DNA of 22,215 nt from an uncultured Ruminococcus sp. (lineage in GTDB: Bacteria; Bacillota; Clostridia; Oscillospirales; Ruminococcaceae). Made by a program: the position numbers and the translations under genes. How positions within the stretch are numbered: position 1 is the first letter of the stretch; every line of letters starts with the position of its first letter. This document shows, one piece after another, positions 15,734-22,215 of this stretch. Location: positions 1-22,215 of the forward strand of contig CALESG010000137.1 of the NCBI GenBank assembly GCA_937907215.1, written 5' to 3'. The notes beneath the pieces were generated by a model. It did not search any database. It had not been told where the DNA came from and saw nothing but the letters and a program-made list of their open reading frames with translations.

Positions 15734-15758
15734 GAATAAATTCTTATCATATTATGCA

Positions 15759-17675
15759 TTACATAAGATCGCATATAAGCTCTGCAAACTCTGACGGATT
15801 TTCAATCGGCATGCCCTCTATAAGCAGTGCCTGATAGTACATAAGTTCACTATACTTCTTAAGCTTATCCTCATCACTGCCACTGAGTGACATAAGTTTG
15901 TCATATACATTATGCTCCGGATTTATCTCAAGCACTACTTGTGCATTTATTTTCTGATCTGCTCCCGGCATTGCGTTCAGAGTCTTTGCCATTTCCATGG
16001 TGATCTCGCCTTCGCTTGACAGACATACTGCATGATTCTTAAGTCTGCTTGAAAGCTTTACATTATTTACCTTGCCTTCAAGTGCTTTCTTAACACTCTC
16101 AAGCATTTCCTTGCTGTTTTCAGACTTTTCTTCAAGTGCCTTCTTTTCTTCTTCACTTTCAAGATTTAAGTTACTGTCAGCTACAGACTTAAACTTCTTA
16201 TCCTTGTACTGCATAAGCATACGTATTGCAAATTCGTCTACATTATCAGTGAAATACAGAAGTTCATAGCCCTTTGCCTTTACAGCTTCTACCTGTGGGA
16301 GTGACTTTGCTCTTGCCAAAGTTTCACCGGCTGCATAATAAATATATTCCTGACCTTCAGGCATTCTGTCAACATATTCTGCAAGAGAAGTAAGCGGATC
16401 GCCGTCATTAGATGATGTGAACAGCAGCAGATCCTGAAGTACATCCTTATGCATACCATAATCGGAATATACGCCATACTTAAGCTGAAGTCCAAATGCC
16501 TTGTAGAATTCCTCATACTTATCACGGTCATTCTTCATCATTCTTGTAAGTTCATTCTTAACAGTACGTTCAACACTCTTTGCAATAATTCTCAGCTGTG
16601 CATCATGCTGAAGCATTTCTCTTGAGATATTAAGTGAAACATCTTCAGAATCAACCAGTCCCTTTACAAAGCTGAAGTAATCAGGCAGCAAGTCTTCGCA
16701 GCAGTCCATGATCAAAACGCCGTTTGCATAAAGCTGAAGTCCCTTTTTATATTCCTTTGAATAGAAATCATATGGTGCACGTGAAGGAATATAAAGCAGT
16801 GCATCATAAGTCGGTATACCTTCGTTATGCACATGAGAATGTGCCAAAGGGTCGGAGTAATCACCGAACTTATCTTTGTAAAAATTATTGTAATCATCAT
16901 CTGTAAGTTCATTCTTATTCTTACGCCAGATAGGGATCATGCCATTGAGAGTTGTTTCTTCTATATAATCTTCATAAGCCTCTGCACTATGATCATCTTC
17001 CTTAGCGTCCGGCTTTCTGCGATTCTTTTTCATATCCATAACTATAGGGAATCTGATATAGTCACTATAACGCTTAACAAGCGTCTGAATGCGATATTGA
17101 TTCAAATAATCGCTGTAAGATTCGCCGCCTTCTTCTCCGTCCTTTTCATCCGGAAGGATCTCCAAGGTTATCTCTGTACCAACAGTTTCCTTATCGCAAG
17201 TATCAATAGTATATCCGTCAGTGCCTTCTGATTCCCAAATATAAGCTGTATCAGAACCAAATGCACGTGACTTTACTGTAACCTTGCCTGCAACCATGAA
17301 TGCAGAATAGAAACCTACACCAAACTGACCGATAATCTGGCTGTCTTCAGAAAGCTGATTTTCACTCTTAAACTTAAGAGAACCGCTGTTTGCAATAATA
17401 CCCAAATTATTTTCAAGCTCTTCCTTAGTCATACCAATACCGTTATCGGATATTGTAAGAGTTCTTGCATCTTCATCTATAGCAATGCGGATTTTAAAAT
17501 CTGATTTAGACATACCGACACTGTCATCAGTCAATGATTTGAAATAAAGTTTATCTATAGCATCACTTGCATTAGAAATAAGCTCACGCAGGAAGATTTC
17601 CTTGTGTGTATAAATTGAATGAATCATCATATCCAGAAGTCGTTTAGACTCTGCTTTAAATTGTTTCTGTTCCAT
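15759..17675 (-). CDS. htpG: Molecular chaperone HtpG (bacterial Hsp90)
   Basis: This 638-residue protein has the usual HtpG length and domain order. The N-terminal GHKL ATPase has FLRELISNASDAIDKL (Glu31 catalytic, Asn35 Mg-binding), DNGIGM (Asp76), GVGFYSAF and GTEITL. A middle domain (about 230-500) follows with NISREMLQ, then a C-terminal dimerisation domain. It folds and protects client proteins using ATP in the cytosol. AAAAGGAGC lies about 9 nt before the ATG. A perfect CIRCE operator overlaps its promoter, so HrcA repression is very likely. In Bacillus subtilis htpG is not a CIRCE gene, so this wiring differs from that model. It is convergent with malQ across two hairpins. Confidence 0.97.
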   Translation of the reverse strand: MEQKQFKAESKRLLDMMIHSIYTHKEIFLRELISNASDAIDKLYFKSLTDDSVGMSKSDFKIRIAIDEDARTLTISDNGIGMTKEELENNLGIIANSGSLKFKSENQLSEDSQIIGQFGVGFYSAFMVAGKVTVKSRAFGSDTAYIWESEGTDGYTIDTCDKETVGTEITLEILPDEKDGEEGGESYSDYLNQYRIQTLVKRYSDYIRFPIVMDMKKNRRKPDAKEDDHSAEAYEDYIEETTLNGMIPIWRKNKNELTDDDYNNFYKDKFGDYSDPLAHSHVHNEGIPTYDALLYIPSRAPYDFYSKEYKKGLQLYANGVLIMDCCEDLLPDYFSFVKGLVDSEDVSLNISREMLQHDAQLRIIAKSVERTVKNELTRMMKNDRDKYEEFYKAFGLQLKYGVYSDYGMHKDVLQDLLLFTSSNDGDPLTSLAEYVDRMPEGQEYIYYAAGETLARAKSLPQVEAVKAKGYELLYFTDNVDEFAIRMLMQYKDKKFKSVADSNLNLESEEEKKALEEKSENSKEMLESVKKALEGKVNNVKLSSRLKNHAVCLSSEGEITMEMAKTLNAMPGADQKINAQVVLEINPEHNVYDKLMSLSGSDEDKLKKYSELMYYQALLIEGMPIENPSEFAELICDLM

Positions 17676-17699
17676 TATAAAAGCTCCTTTTTCTCTTTA

Positions 17700-17726
17700 T
17701 TAGCACTCCTCGTCTTTGAGTGCTAA
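17700..17726. promoter_or_regulatory. CIRCE operator (HrcA site)
   Basis: TTAGCACTC (17700-17708), a 9-bp spacer and GAGTGCTAA (17718-17726) match the CIRCE consensus exactly. It covers the predicted htpG transcription start and 5' leader, the normal place for HrcA repression. Confidence 0.97.
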
Positions 17727-17730
17727 TACT

Positions 17731-17758
17731 ATTATATCACGTCTGCTAAATTCGTCAA
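17731..17758 (-). promoter_or_regulatory. htpG promoter
   Basis: On the minus strand: TTGACG (17758-17753), a 16-bp spacer and TATAAT (17736-17731). Transcription would start near 17724, inside CIRCE. Confidence 0.82.
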
Positions 17759-17777
17759 GAGCGGCAGACGTTTTTTT
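17739..17777. promoter_or_regulatory. Inverted repeat bracketing the htpG -35 box
   Basis: ACGTCTGC (17739-17746) and GCAGACGT (17764-17771) are exact inverted arms 17 bp apart, with the -35 box in the loop. A T7 run (17771-17777) follows on the plus strand. It could be an extra operator or a plus-strand terminator-like hairpin, but no plus-strand gene ends here. The rest of 17778-17953 is AT-rich with no feature seen. Confidence 0.4.
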
Positions 17778-17953
17778 ACATTTGCGTAACATTTAGTCTT
17801 ATATATAACAATATTTATTGTGTTGTCCTTGCAAATCCATATTACAGACAATATAGTATGCCAACAGCATACAAATAAATCATAAATACACTTTTCAATT
17901 GTTTTTTATTACTGTCAAAATGGAGAAAAAGACTTTATTGACATTATTAATCG

Positions 17954-17982
17954 TTGACTTATTGTGCAAGGCGATGTATAAT
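17954..17982 (+). promoter_or_regulatory. Promoter of the GLUG-dockerin gene
   Basis: TTGACT (17954-17959), a 17-bp spacer and TATAAT (17977-17982). A second TTGACA (17938-17943) lies 16 bp upstream but has no matching -10. The leader would be about 60 nt. Confidence 0.85.
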
Positions 17983-18048
17983 AACATTCATAAAGTGACA
18001 CAATAGACAACATTTAAGATTTTGACAGAATTTAATAGGATTTTAATT

Positions 18049-19548
18049 ATGAAGAAAAAGAATATTTTTAACAAAGCAATATGTACTGCCGTTTCGGCAT
18101 CTATTGCGATTTGCAGTTTTAACTTTAATGTTATGACTGTATACGGTGCTGAATCTTGGGACGGCAATGCTGATACAAGCTGGTATAATACATCAGTTTC
18201 TGAATTCACCCTTACAACTCCCGACCAGCTCACAGGTCTTTCTAAACTTGTAAACGAAGAGATAGATAATTTCGCCGGCAAAACAATATACCTTGGCTCT
18301 GATATTGACTTTCACCCCGGTGAAGATTCTACCGAATGGATAAATGGAAAAAATATACCTGAAAAAAGCTGGCAGCCTATAGGACTTACATATTCAACAC
18401 CTTTTAAGGGAATTTTTGATGGCTGCGGATATACTATTTCAGGTGTGTATAGTTTAGAATGCGATAATATAGCCGGATTTTTCGGCTACATAGGCAGCGG
18501 CTCGGAAATCAAAAATTTTACACTTGATAACAGCTATATATATGCACTTAACAGATATGCAGGCGGAATTTGTGCTTACAATAACTACGCTCAAATTACA
18601 AATTGTCAGAATAATGCTAAAGTATGTTCAGACTACTATATATCCGGTGGAATTACAGGCGTTACTATAGGCGGATGTATTCAGAAGTGCGGCAACAACG
18701 GTTCTATTTCCGGTGGAAAGGGTTCAGGCGGTATTACAGGCGAATGTATATATAGTAATTTAAGTGAATGTTATAACTCCGGCAGGTCAGGCAGTGCCAC
18801 AGCATCAGGCGGAATATGCGGATATATAGACGAAGGTTCTATAAATAATGTATACAACATCGGAGAAGTTTACGGAAGAGCAATTGCAGGCGGAATTACA
18901 GGTTCAGTAAAAAGCAGCAGTAAAATCAGCAACAGCTATAATATAGGAAATGTTAAATCAGATAGAAATCAAGTCGGTGGAATAAGCGGTGAAAAAGATA
19001 TTTTCTGTGAAAACTGCTATTATTTAGACAGCATAGCTAATAATGATTTTGCAGAAAATTCAAGCGTTATTTCCCATGAAACACTTATAGGCAACTTAAG
19101 TTCAAAGCTTGGTGAGGCTTTTATAAACGGTGAGCAATTCCCTATTTTAGCGTGGCAGAATAATCAAGTAAAACCGCCCGTTACTACTGAAAGCACTACT
19201 GAAAGTACCACTGAAACGACTGTAACTACTACAAGCACAACAGCATCAACAACAACTACTACTACAAGTACTACAATCAATACTTCTATACCGGCATATT
19301 CACTTGGAGATTGTGACGGCAATCAAAAGATCAGTATAGAAGATGCAACGGCTGTGCTTCAATATTATGCATGTATTGCAGCTGGTCTTGAACCTAAATT
19401 TAGTGACAATGAACAATTAAATATGCTTAGTCGTTATGCTGCTGACACAAACCGTAACGGACGTATAGACATTGACGATGCAGTGCGTATTTTAAGATAT
19501 TATGCATGTATTGCAGCAGGACTGAAACCTGACTGGAATGAAAATTAG
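18049..19548 (+). CDS. Secreted GLUG-like repeat protein with Thr-rich linker and type I dockerin
   Basis: This protein is 499 residues from the ATG at 18049, supported by AATAGGA 8 nt upstream. A TTG nine codons earlier would place extra residues before the signal peptide and has no ribosome site. A signal peptide covers about 1-34. A segment at about 35-135 contains a GIFDGCGYTISG strand. About six Gly-rich repeats of roughly 24 residues (x-GGI-x-G ... N-x-G-x-V) span about 140-330, in the manner of GLUG-motif beta-solenoids. A Thr/Ser linker (about 374-418) leads to a dockerin from about 419, with calcium loops DCDGNQKISIED and DTNRNGRIDIDD. Both dockerin helices end YYACIAAGL. It is exported and presumably docked on a cohesin protein. 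No catalytic domain is recognised, so adhesion or substrate contact is the best guess. Confidence 0.87.
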   Translation: MKKKNIFNKAICTAVSASIAICSFNFNVMTVYGAESWDGNADTSWYNTSVSEFTLTTPDQLTGLSKLVNEEIDNFAGKTIYLGSDIDFHPGEDSTEWINGKNIPEKSWQPIGLTYSTPFKGIFDGCGYTISGVYSLECDNIAGFFGYIGSGSEIKNFTLDNSYIYALNRYAGGICAYNNYAQITNCQNNAKVCSDYYISGGITGVTIGGCIQKCGNNGSISGGKGSGGITGECIYSNLSECYNSGRSGSATASGGICGYIDEGSINNVYNIGEVYGRAIAGGITGSVKSSSKISNSYNIGNVKSDRNQVGGISGEKDIFCENCYYLDSIANNDFAENSSVISHETLIGNLSSKLGEAFINGEQFPILAWQNNQVKPPVTTESTTESTTETTVTTTSTTASTTTTTTSTTINTSIPAYSLGDCDGNQKISIEDATAVLQYYACIAAGLEPKFSDNEQLNMLSRYAADTNRNGRIDIDDAVRILRYYACIAAGLKPDWNEN

Positions 19549-19567
19549 TATAAAACAGTATAAAACA

Positions 19568-19615
19568 AAAAGCTTTTTGCAGTTGCCTGTTATGGCATCA
19601 CTGCAAAAAGCTTTT
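19568..19615. terminator. Bidirectional terminator between the dockerin gene and the sortase operon
   Basis: AAAAGCTTTTTGCAGT (19568-19583) pairs exactly with ACTGCAAAAAGCTTTT (19600-19615) around a 16-nt loop. A/T runs lie on both sides, so it can serve both convergent units. Confidence 0.88.
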
Positions 19616-19632
19616 ACTATTGATGTTATTAT

Positions 19633-20514
19633 TTATTGATTATCTGAAGCAACAGACTGTTTCTTCTTACAAAATACAGCATTTAATATTATAATAATTA
19701 TACCCAAAACTATAAAAAGTACTGATTTGCTCATAATACGCTGAAGTCCGTTTTCAAGAAGATTTGTAACAGCAGTAAATATGATCGGATCTTTTACTGC
19801 GAAGCCATTTATAACATTAGTACAAAGAAGATATATACATGGAACGGCTGTCAGCATACCTCCGCAAAACATACCTGTTCCCGACCAGTATAGTCTTCTC
19901 CAGTTTCTTGTTCTTTCAATGAACATAAACACCACAAATAAAAACATAGAGGCACCAAATAAAATCCAGTTAAACACACCAATAAAAGGAGTATATTTGC
20001 GTATCTTATCAAGATAACCATTGCTTTTAAGTGTATTCATATAAAAAGCGTCAATGCGATTTTCTATAGTTGACTTCGCATTCACTATAGTTTCATCAAG
20101 CTTTTTATCAAATGCATCATCGGGCTTATAGTTAATAGACTCTGCATATTCATTGAAAAAGTCTGTTATGCTTTTCTCAAGTGTACTGTAATCTGTTAAA
20201 TAATCAGCTTCTTTGCCGTCAATATAATCAATATATATATCTGCACGCTTACACATTTCCTTTTCAAGCCATTGTGGATCTATAGCTTCCATATAAACTT
20301 CTGCTGGAATTGCTGTTGTATTATACTGTTTTTTAAAGTCACTTTCAATTGCATCATATGCCTTATCAGCAAGCTTTTCATCTTGTATAATATCAGTATA
20401 TACCTTAGGCAGACTTAATATAGAATCAGCTGCGGAAAATAAAATATAACCTGCAATACAAAAAGAAAGCAGTACTGTCAAAATAATTCTTACTATAATA
20501 TACTTCTTGCTCAT
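19633..20514 (-). CDS. Four-helix membrane protein of unknown function in the sortase operon
   Basis: This 293-residue protein is not recognised as a named family. Helix 1 (about 6-29) is followed by a charged, probably extracellular domain (about 30-175) rich in Tyr, Asp and Lys. Three more helices lie at about 176-199, 211-233 and 262-282, then a short basic tail. No catalytic motif is evident. Its ATG shares one base with the sortase stop (TAATG at 20516-20512), so translation is almost certainly coupled and the two proteins are likely to work in the same membrane process. It could be a sortase partner or an envelope-stress membrane protein. Both are guesses from context. Confidence 0.8.
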   Translation of the reverse strand: MSKKYIIVRIILTVLLSFCIAGYILFSAADSILSLPKVYTDIIQDEKLADKAYDAIESDFKKQYNTTAIPAEVYMEAIDPQWLEKEMCKRADIYIDYIDGKEADYLTDYSTLEKSITDFFNEYAESINYKPDDAFDKKLDETIVNAKSTIENRIDAFYMNTLKSNGYLDKIRKYTPFIGVFNWILFGASMFLFVVFMFIERTRNWRRLYWSGTGMFCGGMLTAVPCIYLLCTNVINGFAVKDPIIFTAVTNLLENGLQRIMSKSVLFIVLGIIIIILNAVFCKKKQSVASDNQ

Positions 20515-21227
20515 TATTCTGACTCCTCCGGATTATAATATACCATGTCTGTCGGTTTGCATACAACACCCACACGCTTTTCAGATGAACCGAATACCTG
20601 CATTTCACAAGTATATAGTGTGAGTTTTTCTTCTTTTGCCGGAAGAACATATTTTTTATCATTTGCATTAAATTCAATAAGCTCTGATACCTCATATGTG
20701 AATTGTCCGTACTGAGTATATAGAGTGACTTTGTCGCCCACAGCAGCCTTATTAAGCTCATTAAAGAATGTATTTACATGAGCGTCTATAACGACATTGC
20801 CGCCTGAACCAGCAGCGGTCGAAGATGTAGTTTGTACAGCACCAAGCTCTAAAAGTTCCGCATTGCTTCCCCAATAAACCGGAACTGAAAGTCCTATAGA
20901 TCCAATCTCCAGAACTGCATATTGTTCACCGAATACAGGTATAGTTACCTTACCCTTTGAATAAGTTTCGCCGCTGTAATTTTTATCAATATTATTATTT
21001 ACAACTTCCAAACCACTTCCGCTTATGTTTTTCATATCGTCCATAAATGCTATCTTAGTGAATGTTGACAGCTTTTCATATGGCTTTATCAACACGGGAA
21101 TTGCAATTCCTATACACAATATGAGTATAAATATTGGAAGAATAAGACTTACAAACCGGCTCATATGCTGCTCATTATGTTTGCCTTCATGTGTGCTATG
21201 AAGTTTTGTCTTTTTATTTTGGGTCAT
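20514..21227 (-). CDS. Sortase-family transpeptidase
   Basis: This 237-residue protein has a short basic N-terminus, one transmembrane helix (about 24-47) and an extracellular sortase barrel. The catalytic set is visible: His150 in VVIDAH, Cys207 in the classic TLxTC motif (LTLYTC), and Arg218 in SEKRVGVVC. Sortases cut a sorting signal and join the protein to the cell wall or to another protein. The histidine motif is IDAHVNTFF rather than the common TGHR, and the class is uncertain (class D-like or divergent). It lies 8 bp after the small surface-protein gene and overlaps the next gene by one base. That arrangement points to the upstream protein as its natural substrate or partner. Confidence 0.88.
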   Translation of the reverse strand: MTQNKKTKLHSTHEGKHNEQHMSRFVSLILPIFILILCIGIAIPVLIKPYEKLSTFTKIAFMDDMKNISGSGLEVVNNNIDKNYSGETYSKGKVTIPVFGEQYAVLEIGSIGLSVPVYWGSNAELLELGAVQTTSSTAAGSGGNVVIDAHVNTFFNELNKAAVGDKVTLYTQYGQFTYEVSELIEFNANDKKYVLPAKEEKLTLYTCEMQVFGSSEKRVGVVCKPTDMVYYNPEESE

Positions 21228-21235
21228 ATATATTT

Positions 21236-22003
21236 TTACTCCCTATTTTTCTTTGATTTTGTTATAAAAGCTATTCCTCCTACTGACAAGATAAGCATAG
21301 CACCGGATATTACGATCGGAACTGTATATGAATATCCTGTAGGATCAACTGTCATACTCATAGATGTAACGTTTATAAGCTTTCCGTTTTCATCAACGGC
21401 ACTTACTACAAGGTTATCACCTGAAAGCTCATCTATATTAAAACTTATACCAAATTCCTTGCCAACGTCCATGAAATTTGCAAGCAGCTTTGCCTTATCC
21501 TCAGCACTAAGCAGCTTAATAATGCTGTTTCGTTCACTTGGAGTCATAGAGTTTATAAATTCCTTCTTTTCCTTTTCAGTCATAGAATCAAGATACTCTT
21601 TCTTTTCTTCAAGTGATGCGTTTATAAACTTATCGTCATTCTTACGCTTTGTTGTAACGGTAGTAGTTGCCGTTGTTTTGCCGCTATCAGGTGCAGCAGT
21701 TGTAGTAGAGGCAACAGGTCCTTTTATGCCATATTGTTCTTCAATTTGCTTTGCTACCTCTTCGTCATACTGATAGATCATAGAGATTGCCCTGTCACAC
21801 TGTTCAGATGTATAATTGCCGCCTGAATAAGTATTGATAGCCTCTTGGATCATCCAGTCCGGCCATCCGGCTGCATAAGCAGCTCCTATAACATCACCTA
21901 CAGTTGTAGCTGAGGCAGTCATATTACCGCAGAGTGGGAATGCTGTTGCAATGACCGCCGCAAAAGCTGCGGCTGTTCTTTTTAATTTTCTTGTATCCTT
22001 CAT
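21236..22003 (-). CDS. Small secreted protein with 12-residue helical repeats and C-terminal anchor; candidate sortase partner
   Basis: This 255-residue protein has a signal peptide (about 1-32) and an N-terminal domain (about 33-95) containing GWPDWMIQEAI. A Thr-rich linker lies at about 98-120. Four 12-residue repeats follow at 130-177: SLEEKKEYLDSM, TEKEKKEFINSM, TPSERNSIIKLL and SAEDKAKLLANF. A further domain leads to a C-terminal hydrophobic segment (about 226-247) with a basic tail TKSKKNRE. That end has the shape of a sortase signal, but where LPxTG is expected there is only VDPTGY (219-224). It is first in a three-gene operon with a sortase. AAAGGA lies 9 nt before the ATG. No family is recognised. 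Confidence 0.82.
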   Translation of the reverse strand: MKDTRKLKRTAAAFAAVIATAFPLCGNMTASATTVGDVIGAAYAAGWPDWMIQEAINTYSGGNYTSEQCDRAISMIYQYDEEVAKQIEEQYGIKGPVASTTTAAPDSGKTTATTTVTTKRKNDDKFINASLEEKKEYLDSMTEKEKKEFINSMTPSERNSIIKLLSAEDKAKLLANFMDVGKEFGISFNIDELSGDNLVVSAVDENGKLINVTSMSMTVDPTGYSYTVPIVISGAMLILSVGGIAFITKSKKNRE

Positions 22004-22075
22004 AAAATATTATCCTTTCCATTTGTGTATTACATTTTACTTTTATTATTACAGAGGGATAAACCCACATTTATC

Positions 22076-22104
22076 ATTATAATGCTTTTGATAGAAAAAA
22101 GCAA
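22076..22104 (-). promoter_or_regulatory. Candidate promoter of the sortase operon
   Basis: On the minus strand: TTGCTT (22104-22099), a 17-bp spacer and TATAAT (22081-22076). It lies about 73 bp before the first gene of the operon. Confidence 0.6.
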
Positions 22105-22160
22105 GTGTTTCCATACATTTACACGTATCTTTCATAAATATATCAATGTAATAATTTTCA

Positions 22161-22215
22161 TAAATCAATAAAAGTTTTTTGGTCCAGCAATTTTTCAAAA
22201 ATGCTGGTCGCCGTC
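22161..22215. repeat. Dispersed intergenic repeat, copy D (inverted, cut by window edge)
   Basis: All 55 bases are the exact reverse complement of 196-250. Identity to copy B stops at 22161 on the inner side, and the outer side runs off the window within the GC-rich arm GTCGCCGTC. The full hairpin CGCCGTC/GACGGCG is therefore expected just outside. Confidence 0.8.

Noticed and set aside
18022..18048. TTG start nine codons upstream for the GLUG-dockerin gene
   Set aside because: It has no ribosome site and would put a non-signal segment before the signal peptide. The ATG at 18049 has AGGA at good spacing.
19186..19290. Short ACT-rich repeats that could suggest a repeat array
   Set aside because: They encode the Thr/Ser linker of the dockerin protein with varied codons. 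There are no regular spacers, so it is not CRISPR.
21165..21773. A 202-codon plus-strand reading frame opposite the sortase operon
   Set aside because: It spans the gap between two well-supported minus-strand genes and has a Phe/Ser/Val-rich shadow composition with no recognisable motif.

Overview
The window is AT-rich and looks like the chromosome of a gut Ruminococcus-type Firmicute (Oscillospiraceae, near R. bromii or a relative). The grounds are two secreted proteins ending in type I dockerin modules, several BspA-like leucine-rich-repeat (LRR) surface proteins, Gram-positive envelope genes (LtaS-type sulfatase, sortase), a T-box leader on thrS and a CIRCE operator on htpG. No phage, insertion sequence, CRISPR, tRNA or rRNA is visible. 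The species assignment is inference.

Left part, minus strand (about 7210 down to 76): a promoter at 7180-7208 appears to drive a five-gene unit of three successive secreted, membrane-anchored LRR proteins with overlapping or nearly touching ends, then an LtaS-family phosphoglycerol transferase and a FlK-like hot-dog thioesterase. It ends in a cluster of hairpins and dispersed repeats at 1-300. Centre, plus strand (7325-13441): a GH94 disaccharide phosphorylase, an LRR-dockerin protein, then thrS behind a consensus promoter and a complete T-box leader with an ACC (Thr) specifier. A small minus-strand membrane protein (PF06541-like) follows, divergent from malQ (GH77 4-alpha-glucanotransferase). 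malQ converges on htpG, which carries a perfect CIRCE element overlapping its promoter.

Right part: a plus-strand secreted protein built of GLUG-like repeats, a Thr-rich linker and a dockerin. It converges on a compact minus-strand operon of a small anchored surface protein, a sortase with a TLxTC active site, and a four-helix membrane protein. The right edge carries a perfect 55-bp inverted copy of a repeat found at the left edge.

Functionally the region mixes intracellular glucan and disaccharide metabolism (GH94, MalQ), non-enzymatic cell-surface or cellulosome/amylosome components (LRR and GLUG dockerin proteins), envelope building (LtaS, sortase) and housekeeping (ThrRS, HtpG). The least explained parts are the sortase operon, whose neighbour lacks a normal LPxTG signal, and the LRR-trio/LtaS/thioesterase unit.
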